Positions 34,837 to 43,983 of a stretch of DNA of 64,000 nt are shown in pieces. The stretch's first letter is position 1. The number at the start of each line of letters is the position of its first letter. A model generated the notes under the pieces. It had not been told where the DNA came from and did not search any database. It saw nothing but the letters and a program-made list of their open reading frames with translations. The stretch is from assembly GCA_032158125.1 (NCBI GenBank), contig JASKOT010000011.1, positions 1-64,000 of the forward strand, given 5' to 3'. The stretch comes from Papiliotrema nemorosa (taxonomy: Eukaryota > Basidiomycota > Tremellomycetes > Tremellales > Rhynchogastremaceae). The position numbers and the translations under genes are program-made.

Positions 34837-36255
34837 ATGCTCAAGGGCGTAACGAGGAGTAGAGCTCTTCTGACTGGAACGACGCCAATCTTCCCCCCAA
34901 GAAACGCTTCGAGCTTATCGACCTCTACCTTTGGCTCGACTCCCAAAACATCGAAAAGCGAATCATACAACCGTCTCCGACCTATCCTGGATGACCTACC
35001 GCCGTCCATAGATTGGGCTGTAGCTTATGGAAGTGGGGTGATCCACCAAGCCAATGCGTCTAAAACAGGGGTAGATTCACGCGTTGACATTCAAGCAAAG
35101 GATCACTGACTCCAGGTACAACCCATGACCGACTTTTTGATCTCGTCCCCTGATCCGATAGAATTCCACAAGGACAACTTGAAGATCAACCCTTCGCATT
35201 ATCCTTTTTGGGCCAGAGTGGCAGGTGCAAAGACTGTTGCGTCGGTGCAAGAGGAATATGGTGCTGGGGTATGGTACGTCACCATGGTCAACATGCGTGG
35301 AATTGTGCGTGTCGTCTCTTCACTCTCGTCTTTGTCTGAATAGAAATGATACGAGCTGACGTATAGGAAGTGAAGTATGGGATCATATCGTCTTCACGTC
35401 TTCAACGGGATCTGACAGATTGGGAGACCCTCTATGTCGCAGGGAGACTACACAAACCTGTCAGTCCACCCTGCCTCTTTCAGTCTCGTCCAGACTTGTG
35501 ATCAGCTGATATAAAGGTCTTGACGCTGAAATCATCTTCCGAAATAGACATAGCCCAACGCACAAACCTCAACTCCGCATTGTCCATTGCACTCCTTGTG
35601 CTCCCTCCCACCGGATTCACCGAAATGGAACTATGGGAACAAATAGCAGGGATAAGTTACTCTGGAGATCCCAGAATGTCAGTCCCCGGTGCGGAGAACC
35701 CCGACAAGGTGAAGAATATAGTCAGAGGTCCTGGGAATTTACAAGGCTTCAGGGATCTCTACGGGGATCTTTTGGCTGGGAATGATGAGTTGCGGTTTGA
35801 GAAAGAGACCATGGGTCAAGGAGGAGCAGAAGGGGAGAGGATGATGCGGGTGCGTTGAGATGGAGTCGTGTGAATTTTGTGCTGAGTGTAGCAATCGGAC
35901 AGCTTGGAGTACCGGACGAGGTTGCTTGGATCTCTACCTCTCGGAGTCCAGCACAAGTTGACCAGGGCGATCCTGGGTTCGAATGACCCAACCAATACTT
36001 CGTTGGACAGCCAGCTTGCCGCGAAGGTACTGGATCATCCTGATTTCCGAAAACTTTTACTTGATCGTGAGTCGACCGGAAGCCACGTTGCGTGGAATGG
36101 TAGATGCTCATACTTCAGAACTACGCCAAATCATCCATCGTCCAGCTTTGACTCAATCTGTCAAAGGCCTCGTCACGGCAGGAGCGACAAAATCTGTTCA
36201 GTACAGCTTGGCAAAGTTCCGCAAGTGGCTCGCAGCAAGGAGTGCCAAAAAGTGA
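34837..36255 (+). CDS. TAM41: Mitochondrial CDP-diacylglycerol synthase Tam41
   Basis: Tam41 makes CDP-diacylglycerol from phosphatidic acid and CTP on the matrix side of the inner membrane, feeding cardiolipin synthesis. The ATG at 34837 starts [14 protein letters not shown], an Arg-rich stretch free of acid residues that reads as a mitochondrial presequence. The nucleotidyltransferase motif appears as [12 protein letters not shown]. Later landmarks are [33 protein letters not shown] and, near the end, [17 protein letters not shown]. The final introns (donors at about 35837 and 36066) restore frame into the C-terminal [13 protein letters not shown]. All family motifs I could check are intact. 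The call is firm. Confidence 0.9.
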
Positions 36256-36547
36256 GGAGGACTCTCCTGACCAGTTGCAAGTCAAGGCGATGAGGTCAAT
36301 CAGGGGGCAGCCGCCCCTCTATTCCGAGACATCGCTCCGGCCCGAACAGTGGCCGGCGGTGTAGGCTCTCACTCGACGCGGGTGTTGCAGAGAAGGGCAC
36401 GGGAAAGATGCGCATATATCCAGCACAGAGATACCCATAGAATGACGACCAGCGTGGTCAAAAGGCAAGCAACCGTTGAACTTGATGTATCCATATATTC
36501 GTCTAATATACAAATCTACCCGATGGACCGACCCAGCCAGAGTCGAG

Positions 36548-37636
36548 CTACACTAACACTCGGTCAAAGACCTCCCCTCGGACGTCTCCACCTTGCATCG
36601 ACCTCTTGACGTTGGCGATGAATCCCGATCGGTTTTTTCGAAGGTCCTCTGCCGCTTCTGTGCAATGTTAGCTCTCTATAGATGAGGTTCCGCAAAGCTC
36701 ACCTTTGTTCAACGGGTCATCTGGGTTACTTGCCGTCAGCTGAGATTCATATGATATAGGAAATCGCTCACGGCTCGAGGAAGAGGTACTGCAGACCGAC
36801 CATGACGCTAGACAAGTTGAGAACGGGTTTCCAATCTTCTCTCAGGATGTTCCTACCATGAGCACCAAACCCAGCTACCCGTCCGAGGTGAAGACGAGTT
36901 GGGATGCAGCAACTCACAGACAGACATTCCCCTCGAGATCCAAATTTGGATGATAGATCTTTTGCGTGCATCTGACTTTTGGAGGTTCGTGTGGGTAATT
37001 CGGGTTGATGGCGAATGTAAAGTTGAATTTACCCCCTTTGTAGATTCCTACACATACGCGTTAGCCTTCCTTCTCCACTTGTTGTGGATGCGGAGGATGA
37101 GAATGTCGTGGAGAAGGAGTTTGATACTCACCCTCGTCGGGGATAATGGTGAGGTTGAAGTTCAACACATCTGTCGGGTCTGGAAACTCGGTCTTCATCG
37201 TATCTGGCAATTCCAACTCTGTCAAGTCTACACAGTTAGCGCACTAAGATGACAACATCAGATCGGGTGTGTAGGTCGATAGGCAAGGAAAGGATGTACG
37301 TACCTTTTTGGACTCGTAATTGAGCAGCAGACATTTTAGGCTTCTTCTTTGCTGCTGCCTCTTCATTCTTCTTCACTGACCATAGCTGTTGATCGAAGGG
37401 GATTGGCAAGCGCAAATTCGGACCAAAGCATGATCATCAGGAAGAAGTGGAAGTGTAAGCCGAGATGTGAGAGTAGAACGACGAGAAGTGCGGTAAGGCA
37501 GGTGGTCATGCAGAGACGTGGTCGAGCAGCGAGGGATGGGTGATGGTGTAATCGCCGGGTCGAGGTAAGATAGCAGGTGAGAACACAAGGTAAGCTATAA
37601 GACACTGAGGAGATGTGATGTTCGCACCTTGATCAT
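36548..37636 (-). CDS. UBC12: NEDD8-conjugating enzyme Ubc12
   Basis: Ubc12 (UBE2M) passes NEDD8/Rub1 from its E1 to cullins, activating SCF-type ubiquitin ligases. The start is the three-codon exon MIK at 37636. A 242-nt intron, long for this window, joins it to [17 protein letters not shown], giving the N-terminal peptide that in Ubc12 docks into the NEDD8 E1 and Dcn1. The E2 core has [25 protein letters not shown] and the active-site loop [15 protein letters not shown] with the catalytic Cys. [20 protein letters not shown] and PLNKEAAEDL follow. The tail ends near FDRVLV. The ILREDWKPV string is specific to Ubc12 among E2s. Confidence 0.94.
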
Positions 37637-37870
37637 GATGCCCACGTCTATCTGCTCTGTCTATGCGAGGTGCCAGGCTTGAAGGTATACTTGAGAAATG
37701 GTTGAACGACAAGAACGAGTAGAGTACGAATAGACCTCCACACGTCAACCCCGTCCAAATCCATCCACTCTTTCGACCATGCCACATATCTCAACCTCTC
37801 AACGTCCTCCCCTACATCAACTTGGATTTGTACTCTTCAGACTCACGCATCAGACGCTGATTCAATCGAT
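37637..37870. promoter_or_regulatory. Shared divergent promoter, UBC12 and PCC1
   Basis: The two ATGs are 234 bp apart. The UBC12 5' exon lies immediately at the left edge. No specific motif was recognised. Confidence 0.5.
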
Positions 37871-38492
37871 ATGGCAGAAGCAGGACCGTCAAGTACTCGA
37901 GATGAATGGCACACTGCGCAAGTTCTTCATGTTCAACGGTTAATTGCTACGGGCTAAATTTCCAGATCAATCAAAGTCCCTTTTAAATCCAATGAACACG
38001 CTTTGATAGCGAGAAGAGCGTTGGATGTGGACAAGGAACAGAATGCACAATTCGTCGAGAGGACGTTGACGGTCGAGGGGGAGTTTCTCACCGTGTAAGT
38101 GCGCTGCTGGTACCCTCATCGTCCACCTGAGCGTCCGCCGGTGCAAGATGGGGTCCGACTCATCACCTCTGGACACAGACTTCACCTTTGCCATGGACGA
38201 TAGGGATATTGAACTTCACTGCTACCTACATCTCGTGCTGAGGGAGCTGATATTGACTTCCAGGACTTATCGAGCATCAACAGTCAGAATACTACGTCTC
38301 ACCACGAATTCTCTCCTATCTTCCCTCGACCTGGTCCTACAGACCATATCTACTTTTGACCCTTCTCTGCCTCAACTTTCAGACGAAGAGCTGGCGGAAC
38401 AAAGGAGGATAGCAAACAGCGGGAATGTCAAGGGTATAGAGCTCAGAGGGGACGGTAAAGGTGCCGGATCGGGTGAAGAGATCAAGGGGTAG
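37871..38492 (+). CDS. PCC1: KEOPS/EKC subunit Pcc1
   Basis: Pcc1 is a small subunit of KEOPS/EKC, which installs t6A on ANN-decoding tRNAs and affects transcription and telomeres. Three exons (37871-37917, 37966-38094, 38264-38492) stay in phase and give 134 residues. The fold motif runs through IKVPFKSNEHALIARRALDVD, VERTLTVEGEFLTV and, after a 169-nt intron, TYRASTVRILRLTTNSLLSS. This matches the usual strand-helix-strand-strand-helix order of Pcc1. An unusual Gly/Glu-rich tail follows. The first intron begins GCAAGT. Its only GT alternative would be a 27-nt intron, too short for this genome. The family call is good because the SLN/TTNS-type segment is well conserved. Confidence 0.8.
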
Positions 38493-38653
38493 ACTCTCGG
38501 TGGTACTCAGATCTGCTCCCATCGTCATGACAGGATGCAGCGGCTTCACGGATGTACGTGGCCATTAGGCAACGTTTGGCTGGACACGAGTGTCGATCGC
38601 TTGAGATAAGGTAGATCCCGGATATACACATCACGACTAATCACTACACACAC

Positions 38654-40224
38654 CTACCCGTCGACAGGTCTAGGCGGATCAGGTATCAACGAAAAACTAC
38701 TCCTCAACGTCTCCTTCTTGTCCGATGACATACCACCCGCTTGACCCCCTTGTGCTCTGCTCGTTTCCCTCAGACCCTGCTGCGAGCTCTCATTCTTCAG
38801 CTGGGTCCTCAACTCTGCTCCAAGCGACGGTACAGGTTTACGCCTTGCACTTGGGACTCTTTTCACTCCACCCGTCGAACCCCCTCGAACGATCTTGCCC
38901 GATTGACCTTCTGATGGTTGAGAGTTGGGCCTCGTTCGGTCCGTGGTCATAATCGGTGAAGTGGCAGGTTGACTCTGCCGCCTTTCTTCTCTCGTCGTAG
39001 CGTCCCTTCCAAACTCCGAGACGTTTCCTCCATCCATGGGTGTGTTCGGGGCCGTCGCGAATGGGTCCCTTCTTGGAGTTGTCGGTGAGTCGGAAGAAGG
39101 TGTTTGGCCATAACCAGCCAAGAAGACGGGAGTGTTGACTTCTGATCCAAAACTGCCCACAAATGGTCCTTCATCCTTCTCGTGTCCTTCCGAACTGTCA
39201 CTCATCGATGTAAGGGCGATATGACCGTGACTCGAGGTGGTATTCCCCGTTCGGTGCTGCGAGTCTCTATGTCGGCCGCTCACCATTGCTGTAGCGCCAG
39301 GGAATCGATCACCGAAATGCGGTCCTGTCCTTGAAGCCATCTGAGGTCCAGAGATCTCTGGGCCAGTCGATCGTTTCTTGCGGTAGCAGAAGTAGAACAG
39401 AGCTAGGGCGACAGCGACAAGTCCTGCGATGGCGCCGATGACTATTCCCGCAATGGCTCCTCCGGATACACCGCTCTTGTCGCCCGTGCTTGAGTTCCCC
39501 GCTGCAGCACTTGCAGATCCAGTCGCACCGGTCTCACTGCCAGTAACAGAGGACGACCCAGCGGAAGACACGGGAAGAGAGGTGTTGGTCGCTCCGCCCG
39601 ACAAACAAGCCATATCAGCCCCTTCCATCACCCAGAACAAGCCCGAATTGGCCGATGTGCCGGTCGGATCGTTGACCCTTCCATGGAGGTAATACTTTCC
39701 AAACGGAAGGTTGACGATAAAAGGGGTGCTTGTTGTAGAGGCAGATTGATTTGTCACTTGCATGTTTATCGCATCTCGTTTGGAAATGTCCACAAAGGCT
39801 GCACGGGCCGAAGCTTGAGCTGAGGAAGCGACCGAAGATGAAGCGGTAGATGCGGGAGAGGAAGAGGTGATTGTGGAAGAGTTGCCGGTGTTTCCGAGGG
39901 CATAGATGGAGATGTTGTATTGGGATACGCTGTTTCCCGTGAGAGCCCATTGTACGCTGCGAGTCAGCATCAAACTACGATCGTCGAAGGATCTCACGTG
40001 TAGGTCTGGCAAGCTGTCAGGGTAGGGATGGGCGAGAAGGAAAGGGTAGCCGTGGCTGCCGGTCGGGATGATGTTGCCGTAGCGTTCGATGAGGCGGACG
40101 CAGAAGCAGCTACTGCTCGAGAGGTCGTAGGCGTAGCAGAGCTCTGTCCATAGACTAGTGTCCACAGATGCCCCCACATCAGAAGCAGTGGTAGGAGCGG
40201 TGCAGATGTCATCCCCGTCCGCAT
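38654..40224 (-). CDS. Ser/Thr-rich single-pass cell-surface protein
   Basis: The two-exon model (40224-39998, 39956-38654) gives about 500 residues. A signal peptide (MTSAPLLPLLLMWGHLWTLVYG, or from the ATG four codons upstream) leads into a Ser/Thr/Ala-rich ectodomain. That ectodomain includes a folded-looking segment around QYNISIYALG and FGKYYLHGRVNDPTG. A single transmembrane helix (GAIAGIVIGAIAGLVAVALALFYF) is followed by a basic stop-transfer CYRKKR and a cytosolic tail of about 200 residues rich in Ser, Gly, Arg and Pro. This layout (O-glycosylated ectodomain, one TM, long tail) resembles Mid2/Wsc-type wall sensors, but there is no WSC domain, so the role is inference. Many basidiomycetes have unrelated proteins of the same layout. 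Confidence 0.75.
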
Positions 40225-40624
40225 CTTGGCGTGTCAATCGTCCACGATGAGGCCGGTCGAGATTTTGCGGAGTGTAAACGTCAAAGACGTTGAAAGAGAA
40301 GGAGTCGACAAGACAAAGGAAGGTGTCCGGGTCAAAATGCAACGTGTAGGAGAGGTGATGTGATCAGAAGCGATGCCCGATGGAAAGCGCGAAGGTGACT
40401 GTAGGTGAGACTTTGTGCACAGCTAGACCGTTCCGCGCGTGTACGTACGAAGTTTAGGTTTACCGCCAAGATGGGACTGACCGGCAGTCTTGGTCCTTGC
40501 TTATGGATGATTGTCGAGAATAATGAAGGCTGTCGAGGTTGTTTGTATCCGGATCGAGGATGGGGTGCTGGGATGAGGTCAGGGGAGGCCTTTGAAACGC
40601 GCAATAGGGGAACGAAGTCGCGAA

Positions 40625-40640
40625 GGGGGGGGGGGGGGGG
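40625..40640. repeat. Poly-G homopolymer tract
   Basis: An uninterrupted run of 16 G lies upstream of the surface-protein gene. It is liable to slip and may be mis-sized in the assembly. Confidence 0.9.
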
Positions 40641-41487
40641 ATTACCGTATTGAACGATGGTTCAGCGATCAACGCGATGAGACTGCCATGCAGTGAATCA
40701 AAAGAATATGTAGATGCAGGAATGGGATACATGCATTCGACTGTATGTGACCTCTCAAATGGCAAGGTCGAGAGCGAGGTGAAAACCAGCATTTCGCAGC
40801 TTTTTCGAGGTCGACCCCTCTGTTCCTGATCCCCTCTTGTTCTCGTTTCGGATTCCACCCTTCTTTCCCTCGCATCGTGTAAGCGGGTGTTGACGGTCCA
40901 AAGACGCAGGTTGAGGGTGTTCTCGTACATGCAGGCCTAGACTTTGGTCATTATAAAATCGAGCTGCGTATAGAGTCAGTCATTCAGCCGAGTGCATGGC
41001 TATCCCAAGAGGTGAACTGATAAGGTGGTGTTACAGATATATGCATGGGCTGAAACGGAATGGCTGGTCAAGCCTCGTTTGAGAGGGGAAGACTCTTCTG
41101 CAACAACCTTCTGGATATGACGCATCGTTCTGCATGGATGACATGTGTCGAGATCGAGACCTTGTGATGATCTCGGCGTGGAGGTCAGACTTGGGTGACA
41201 TGATCGAGGGAGAATCCACGAAGAGCAGCCCCCCAACGCCTCTTGAATGGATTTCAGCGAGATGGCCTCGTGGATGACAATTTGGCCACCCACTCGAGTG
41301 ACTCGATGTGCAGATCCTCCATGGTGGGTCTCCACGTCGAAGGACCCATGCATGGGACAGGGGGTGACTTACCCGGTGACTGACCCCCTTCTGCCTTTCC
41401 ACGCGTCGGCTTTAGGGGGTCGAAGCGGCGATGTCCGATTATGGGTTTTTCCCCTAATCTGCCCCAAAAGTCGAGCATTGTTTCGGC

Positions 41488-41508
41488 GCCCATGGACGGT
41501 CCATGGGC
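41488..41508. promoter_or_regulatory. Perfect inverted repeat in OLE1 upstream region
   Basis: Two 10-bp arms (GCCCATGGAC and GTCCATGGGC) flank a single G about 280 bp upstream of the OLE1 ATG. A second, 12-bp palindrome CCCATGCATGGG lies 130 bp further up (41345-41356). Both are built from CCCATG/CATGGG half-sites, as expected for a dimeric DNA-binding protein. Its identity is unknown. Confidence 0.5.
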
Positions 41509-41784
41509 TATCACCCTATCCTACTCACCTCATATCCCATCTCACCTCATCCCCTTCTTCCCTCTTTTCTTGTTCTCCCCTTTCATCCTCACTTCGACCT
41601 ACACTCTCTAACAGGTCGACGAACTCTCCAAACACCCTCACGACAACACCAGTGGCAGCGATCCCAAACCCGCTCCACTTGCTACGAGCTCTACCTTTCA
41701 GCTCTGCAAAACTAGGCTTTTACGCCACCCGACAATCTCTCTCACCTACATCAGTCTTTACCCCTCATCGATTCCATTCTAGCC

Positions 41785-43599
41785 ATGTCGTCTATGCCTC
41801 AAACTCCTGCCCAAGAGCGAGAATACGCTTTTGACACTGCCGCCACCGTCGCCGATCGAAAAGACCCTGCTTTCTCCGCCGACAAGACAATTGTGGAGCC
41901 AAATGGTGAGTCGACTTGTTGTACTTCAGAAGTGAATCCAGCTCATCTCCCAGGTCTCAGTGCTGCGGCAGGTATCAAACCCATTCAACCCACTTTTATC
42001 CCCTCTGATGCCGATATCCCGGACAACTATGTCACCGCCACCATCCAAAAGCAAAAGTATCTTCCTCCAGTCACTTGGAAGAACTTGCTATGGAACATTC
42101 AGTGGATCTCTTTCCTCGCCATCACCATCACCCCCTCCTTGGCCATCTACGGAATGTGCACCACTGCATTCAACCAAAAGACTGCCATCTGGAGTGTGAT
42201 TTACTACTACATTACCGGTCTTGGTATCACCGCCGGTTACCACCGACTCTGGGCTCACCGAGCTTACAACGCCTCTGTCCCGCTTCAATATGCGCTCTCG
42301 ATCGCTGGTGCCGGTGCCGTCCAAGGTTCGATCAAATGGTGGTCGCGAGGTCACCGAGCCCACCACCGATACACCGACACCAAGCTCGACCCGTACTCTG
42401 CTCACGAGGGTTTCTGGTGGGCACACGTCGGATGGATGATCGTTAAGCCACGAGGAAAGATTGGAGTCGCCGATATCTCTGACTTGACCCGAAACCGAGT
42501 TGTCAAATGGCAACACAAAAACTACCTCGCTCTCCTCTTGTTCATGGGTTTCATCTTCCCTACCATGGTCGCCGGTTTCGGATGGGGAGACTGGCGAGGT
42601 GGTTTCTTCTTTGCCGGTGCTGCTCGACTCGTCTTTGTCCACCACTCGACCTTCTGCGTCAACTCGCTCGCTCATTGGCTCGGTGACAAGCCGTTCGACA
42701 ACAAGCACACTCCCTGCGACCACTTTATCACCGCTCTCTGCACCATCGGTGAGGGTTACCACAACTTCCACCACCAGTTCCCGATGGATTTCCGAAACGC
42801 CATCAAGTGGTTCCAGTACGACCCTACCAAGTGGTTCATCTGGACCATGTCGTCTCTTGGTCTTGCCTCTCACTTGAAGCGATTCCCCGACAACGAGATC
42901 CGAAAGGGACAGTACACCATGAAGCTGTTGCAACTCCAGGAGAAGAGCGCCAACATTGAGTGGCCCAAGTCGAGCAACGAGCTCCCGGTCATCTCGTGGG
43001 AAGACTTCCAAGCCGAGGCCAAGGAACGATCGCTCGTCGCTATCCACGGTTTCATTCACGACTGCTCTTCGTTCACCGAGGATCACCCTGGAGGAGCACA
43101 CCTGATCAAGAAGGCTATCGGTACCGATGCGACCACTGCCTTCTTTGGTGGTGTCTATGACCACTCGAACGCTGCTCACAACATGCTTGCTATGATGCGA
43201 GTAGGTGTTCTTGATGGTGGAATGGAGGTTGAGCATTTGAAACGACGAGCCGACTCGGTCGCTTCTCATGCCTCTACTCCTTCCCTCTCATCAGCCGGTT
43301 CTTCCTCGGACGACCTGCAGTCCCTTGCTTCGGATGTCCCCAGCGAGGCCGAGCTGCTGGAACAGACTCAGCTCAACTCGCAAGGACCCAACCCGAAAGC
43401 ACCCGTCTGGCAACCCCAAGCACAAGTCGCCGACAAGTGGACCTTGTCGGTGCCCCCTTCGGAGAAGTACAGAATCACCTCGACTGTTCCAGAGATCAGA
43501 CCTGGAATCATTCGACGGTTACGTACTACTCGACCGGAGAGCGAGTCTTTGGCAGATGCCAATGGGGAGGTCAACACCTTGATCGGTGCTGCGGCTTAA
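41785..43599 (+). CDS. OLE1: Delta-9 acyl-CoA desaturase with C-terminal cytochrome b5 domain
   Basis: Ole1 introduces the first double bond in palmitoyl- and stearoyl-CoA in the ER membrane. The frame is open from MSSMPQTP at 41785 to 43599. One 48-nt intron (41906-41953) carries GTGAGT and ends in CCCAG, leaving 588 residues. The three His boxes that bind the di-iron centre are HRLWAH, HRAHHRYTD and HNFHHQF, with membrane pairs between them. After about residue 400 the fused cytochrome b5 domain supplies electrons: the first haem ligand is in the DHPGG motif and the second likely in DHSNAAH. Codon use is extremely biased (CGA for Arg, ATC, GTC, AAG), as in highly expressed genes here. The C-terminus adds a Ser-rich and acidic tail of about 100 residues beyond the b5 domain. 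Confidence 0.96.
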   Translation: MSSMPQTPAQEREYAFDTAATVADRKDPAFSADKTIVEPNGESTCCTSEVNPAHLPGLSAAAGIKPIQPTFIPSDADIPDNYVTATIQKQKYLPPVTWKNLLWNIQWISFLAITITPSLAIYGMCTTAFNQKTAIWSVIYYYITGLGITAGYHRLWAHRAYNASVPLQYALSIAGAGAVQGSIKWWSRGHRAHHRYTDTKLDPYSAHEGFWWAHVGWMIVKPRGKIGVADISDLTRNRVVKWQHKNYLALLLFMGFIFPTMVAGFGWGDWRGGFFFAGAARLVFVHHSTFCVNSLAHWLGDKPFDNKHTPCDHFITALCTIGEGYHNFHHQFPMDFRNAIKWFQYDPTKWFIWTMSSLGLASHLKRFPDNEIRKGQYTMKLLQLQEKSANIEWPKSSNELPVISWEDFQAEAKERSLVAIHGFIHDCSSFTEDHPGGAHLIKKAIGTDATTAFFGGVYDHSNAAHNMLAMMRVGVLDGGMEVEHLKRRADSVASHASTPSLSSAGSSSDDLQSLASDVPSEAELLEQTQLNSQGPNPKAPVWQPQAQVADKWTLSVPPSEKYRITSTVPEIRPGIIRRLRTTRPESESLADANGEVNTLIGAAA

Positions 43600-43983
43600 G
43601 GGTGTAGGGGTCTGGGTTCTGGGCTTGACGAAGAAGAAACGACAATGACATGTTTAAACTGGCATCACAATCACTACCACATTCTCTTTTAAATACCTTC
43701 GCATATACTCTTTACACGCTCTTTGGTAGATTGCGTAGAATTACACGACACAGCTTGAATGCAATCCTCATGTAAACAAAAGTTCCACGTCATGACTTTT
43801 CCTCCCCTTCGCTTCGGTGATGGCCGCGCCGCCCGACTGTTGCCATCAGCGTCAAGAAGGTAATCGCGAATCACTTACTCATCCAGCCCAGCGATTTGAC
43901 CCGCACACTTGCTCTAACAACACAGAGGGGACTTCGCGCGGCTCAAGTAGACCCGTCCCTTCGTGGGGCTACCTCTCGTCATT
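43600..43983. other. Intergenic region, OLE1 3' UTR and HUL5 promoter
   Basis: This 384 bp lies between two plus-strand genes. It is AT-rich near 43640-43760, consistent with a 3' UTR and polyadenylation region. No gene is seen. Confidence 0.45.

Larger units (their letters stand above)
40225..41784. other. Intergenic region between surface-protein gene and OLE1
   Basis: About 1.56 kb holds the promoters of both divergent genes. A minus-strand frame at 40460-40930 is open but lacks codon bias, splice support or domain, and is likely 5' leader. The stretch carries a 16-nt G run (40625-40640), two CCCATG/CATGGG palindromes (41345-41356 and 41488-41508) and a pyrimidine-rich tract ending in CTCTCTAACAG at about 41603-41613, which looks like the 3' end of a 5' UTR intron of OLE1. 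Confidence 0.55.

Noticed and set aside
37939..37965. A 27-nt GT-AG intron in PCC1
   Set aside because: It would be far below the size range of other introns here. A GCAAGT donor at 37918 gives a 48-nt intron in the same phase.
40460..40930. A 156-codon minus-strand frame upstream of the surface-protein gene
   Set aside because: No domain, no splice support and it spans the 16-nt G run, where the frame depends on an uncertain homopolymer length.
42088..43269. A 393-codon open frame antisense to OLE1
   Set aside because: It mirrors the very strong codon bias of OLE1 (CGA, GTC, ACC, GAG) and its product has no domain. It is a by-product of GC-rich third positions in a highly expressed gene.
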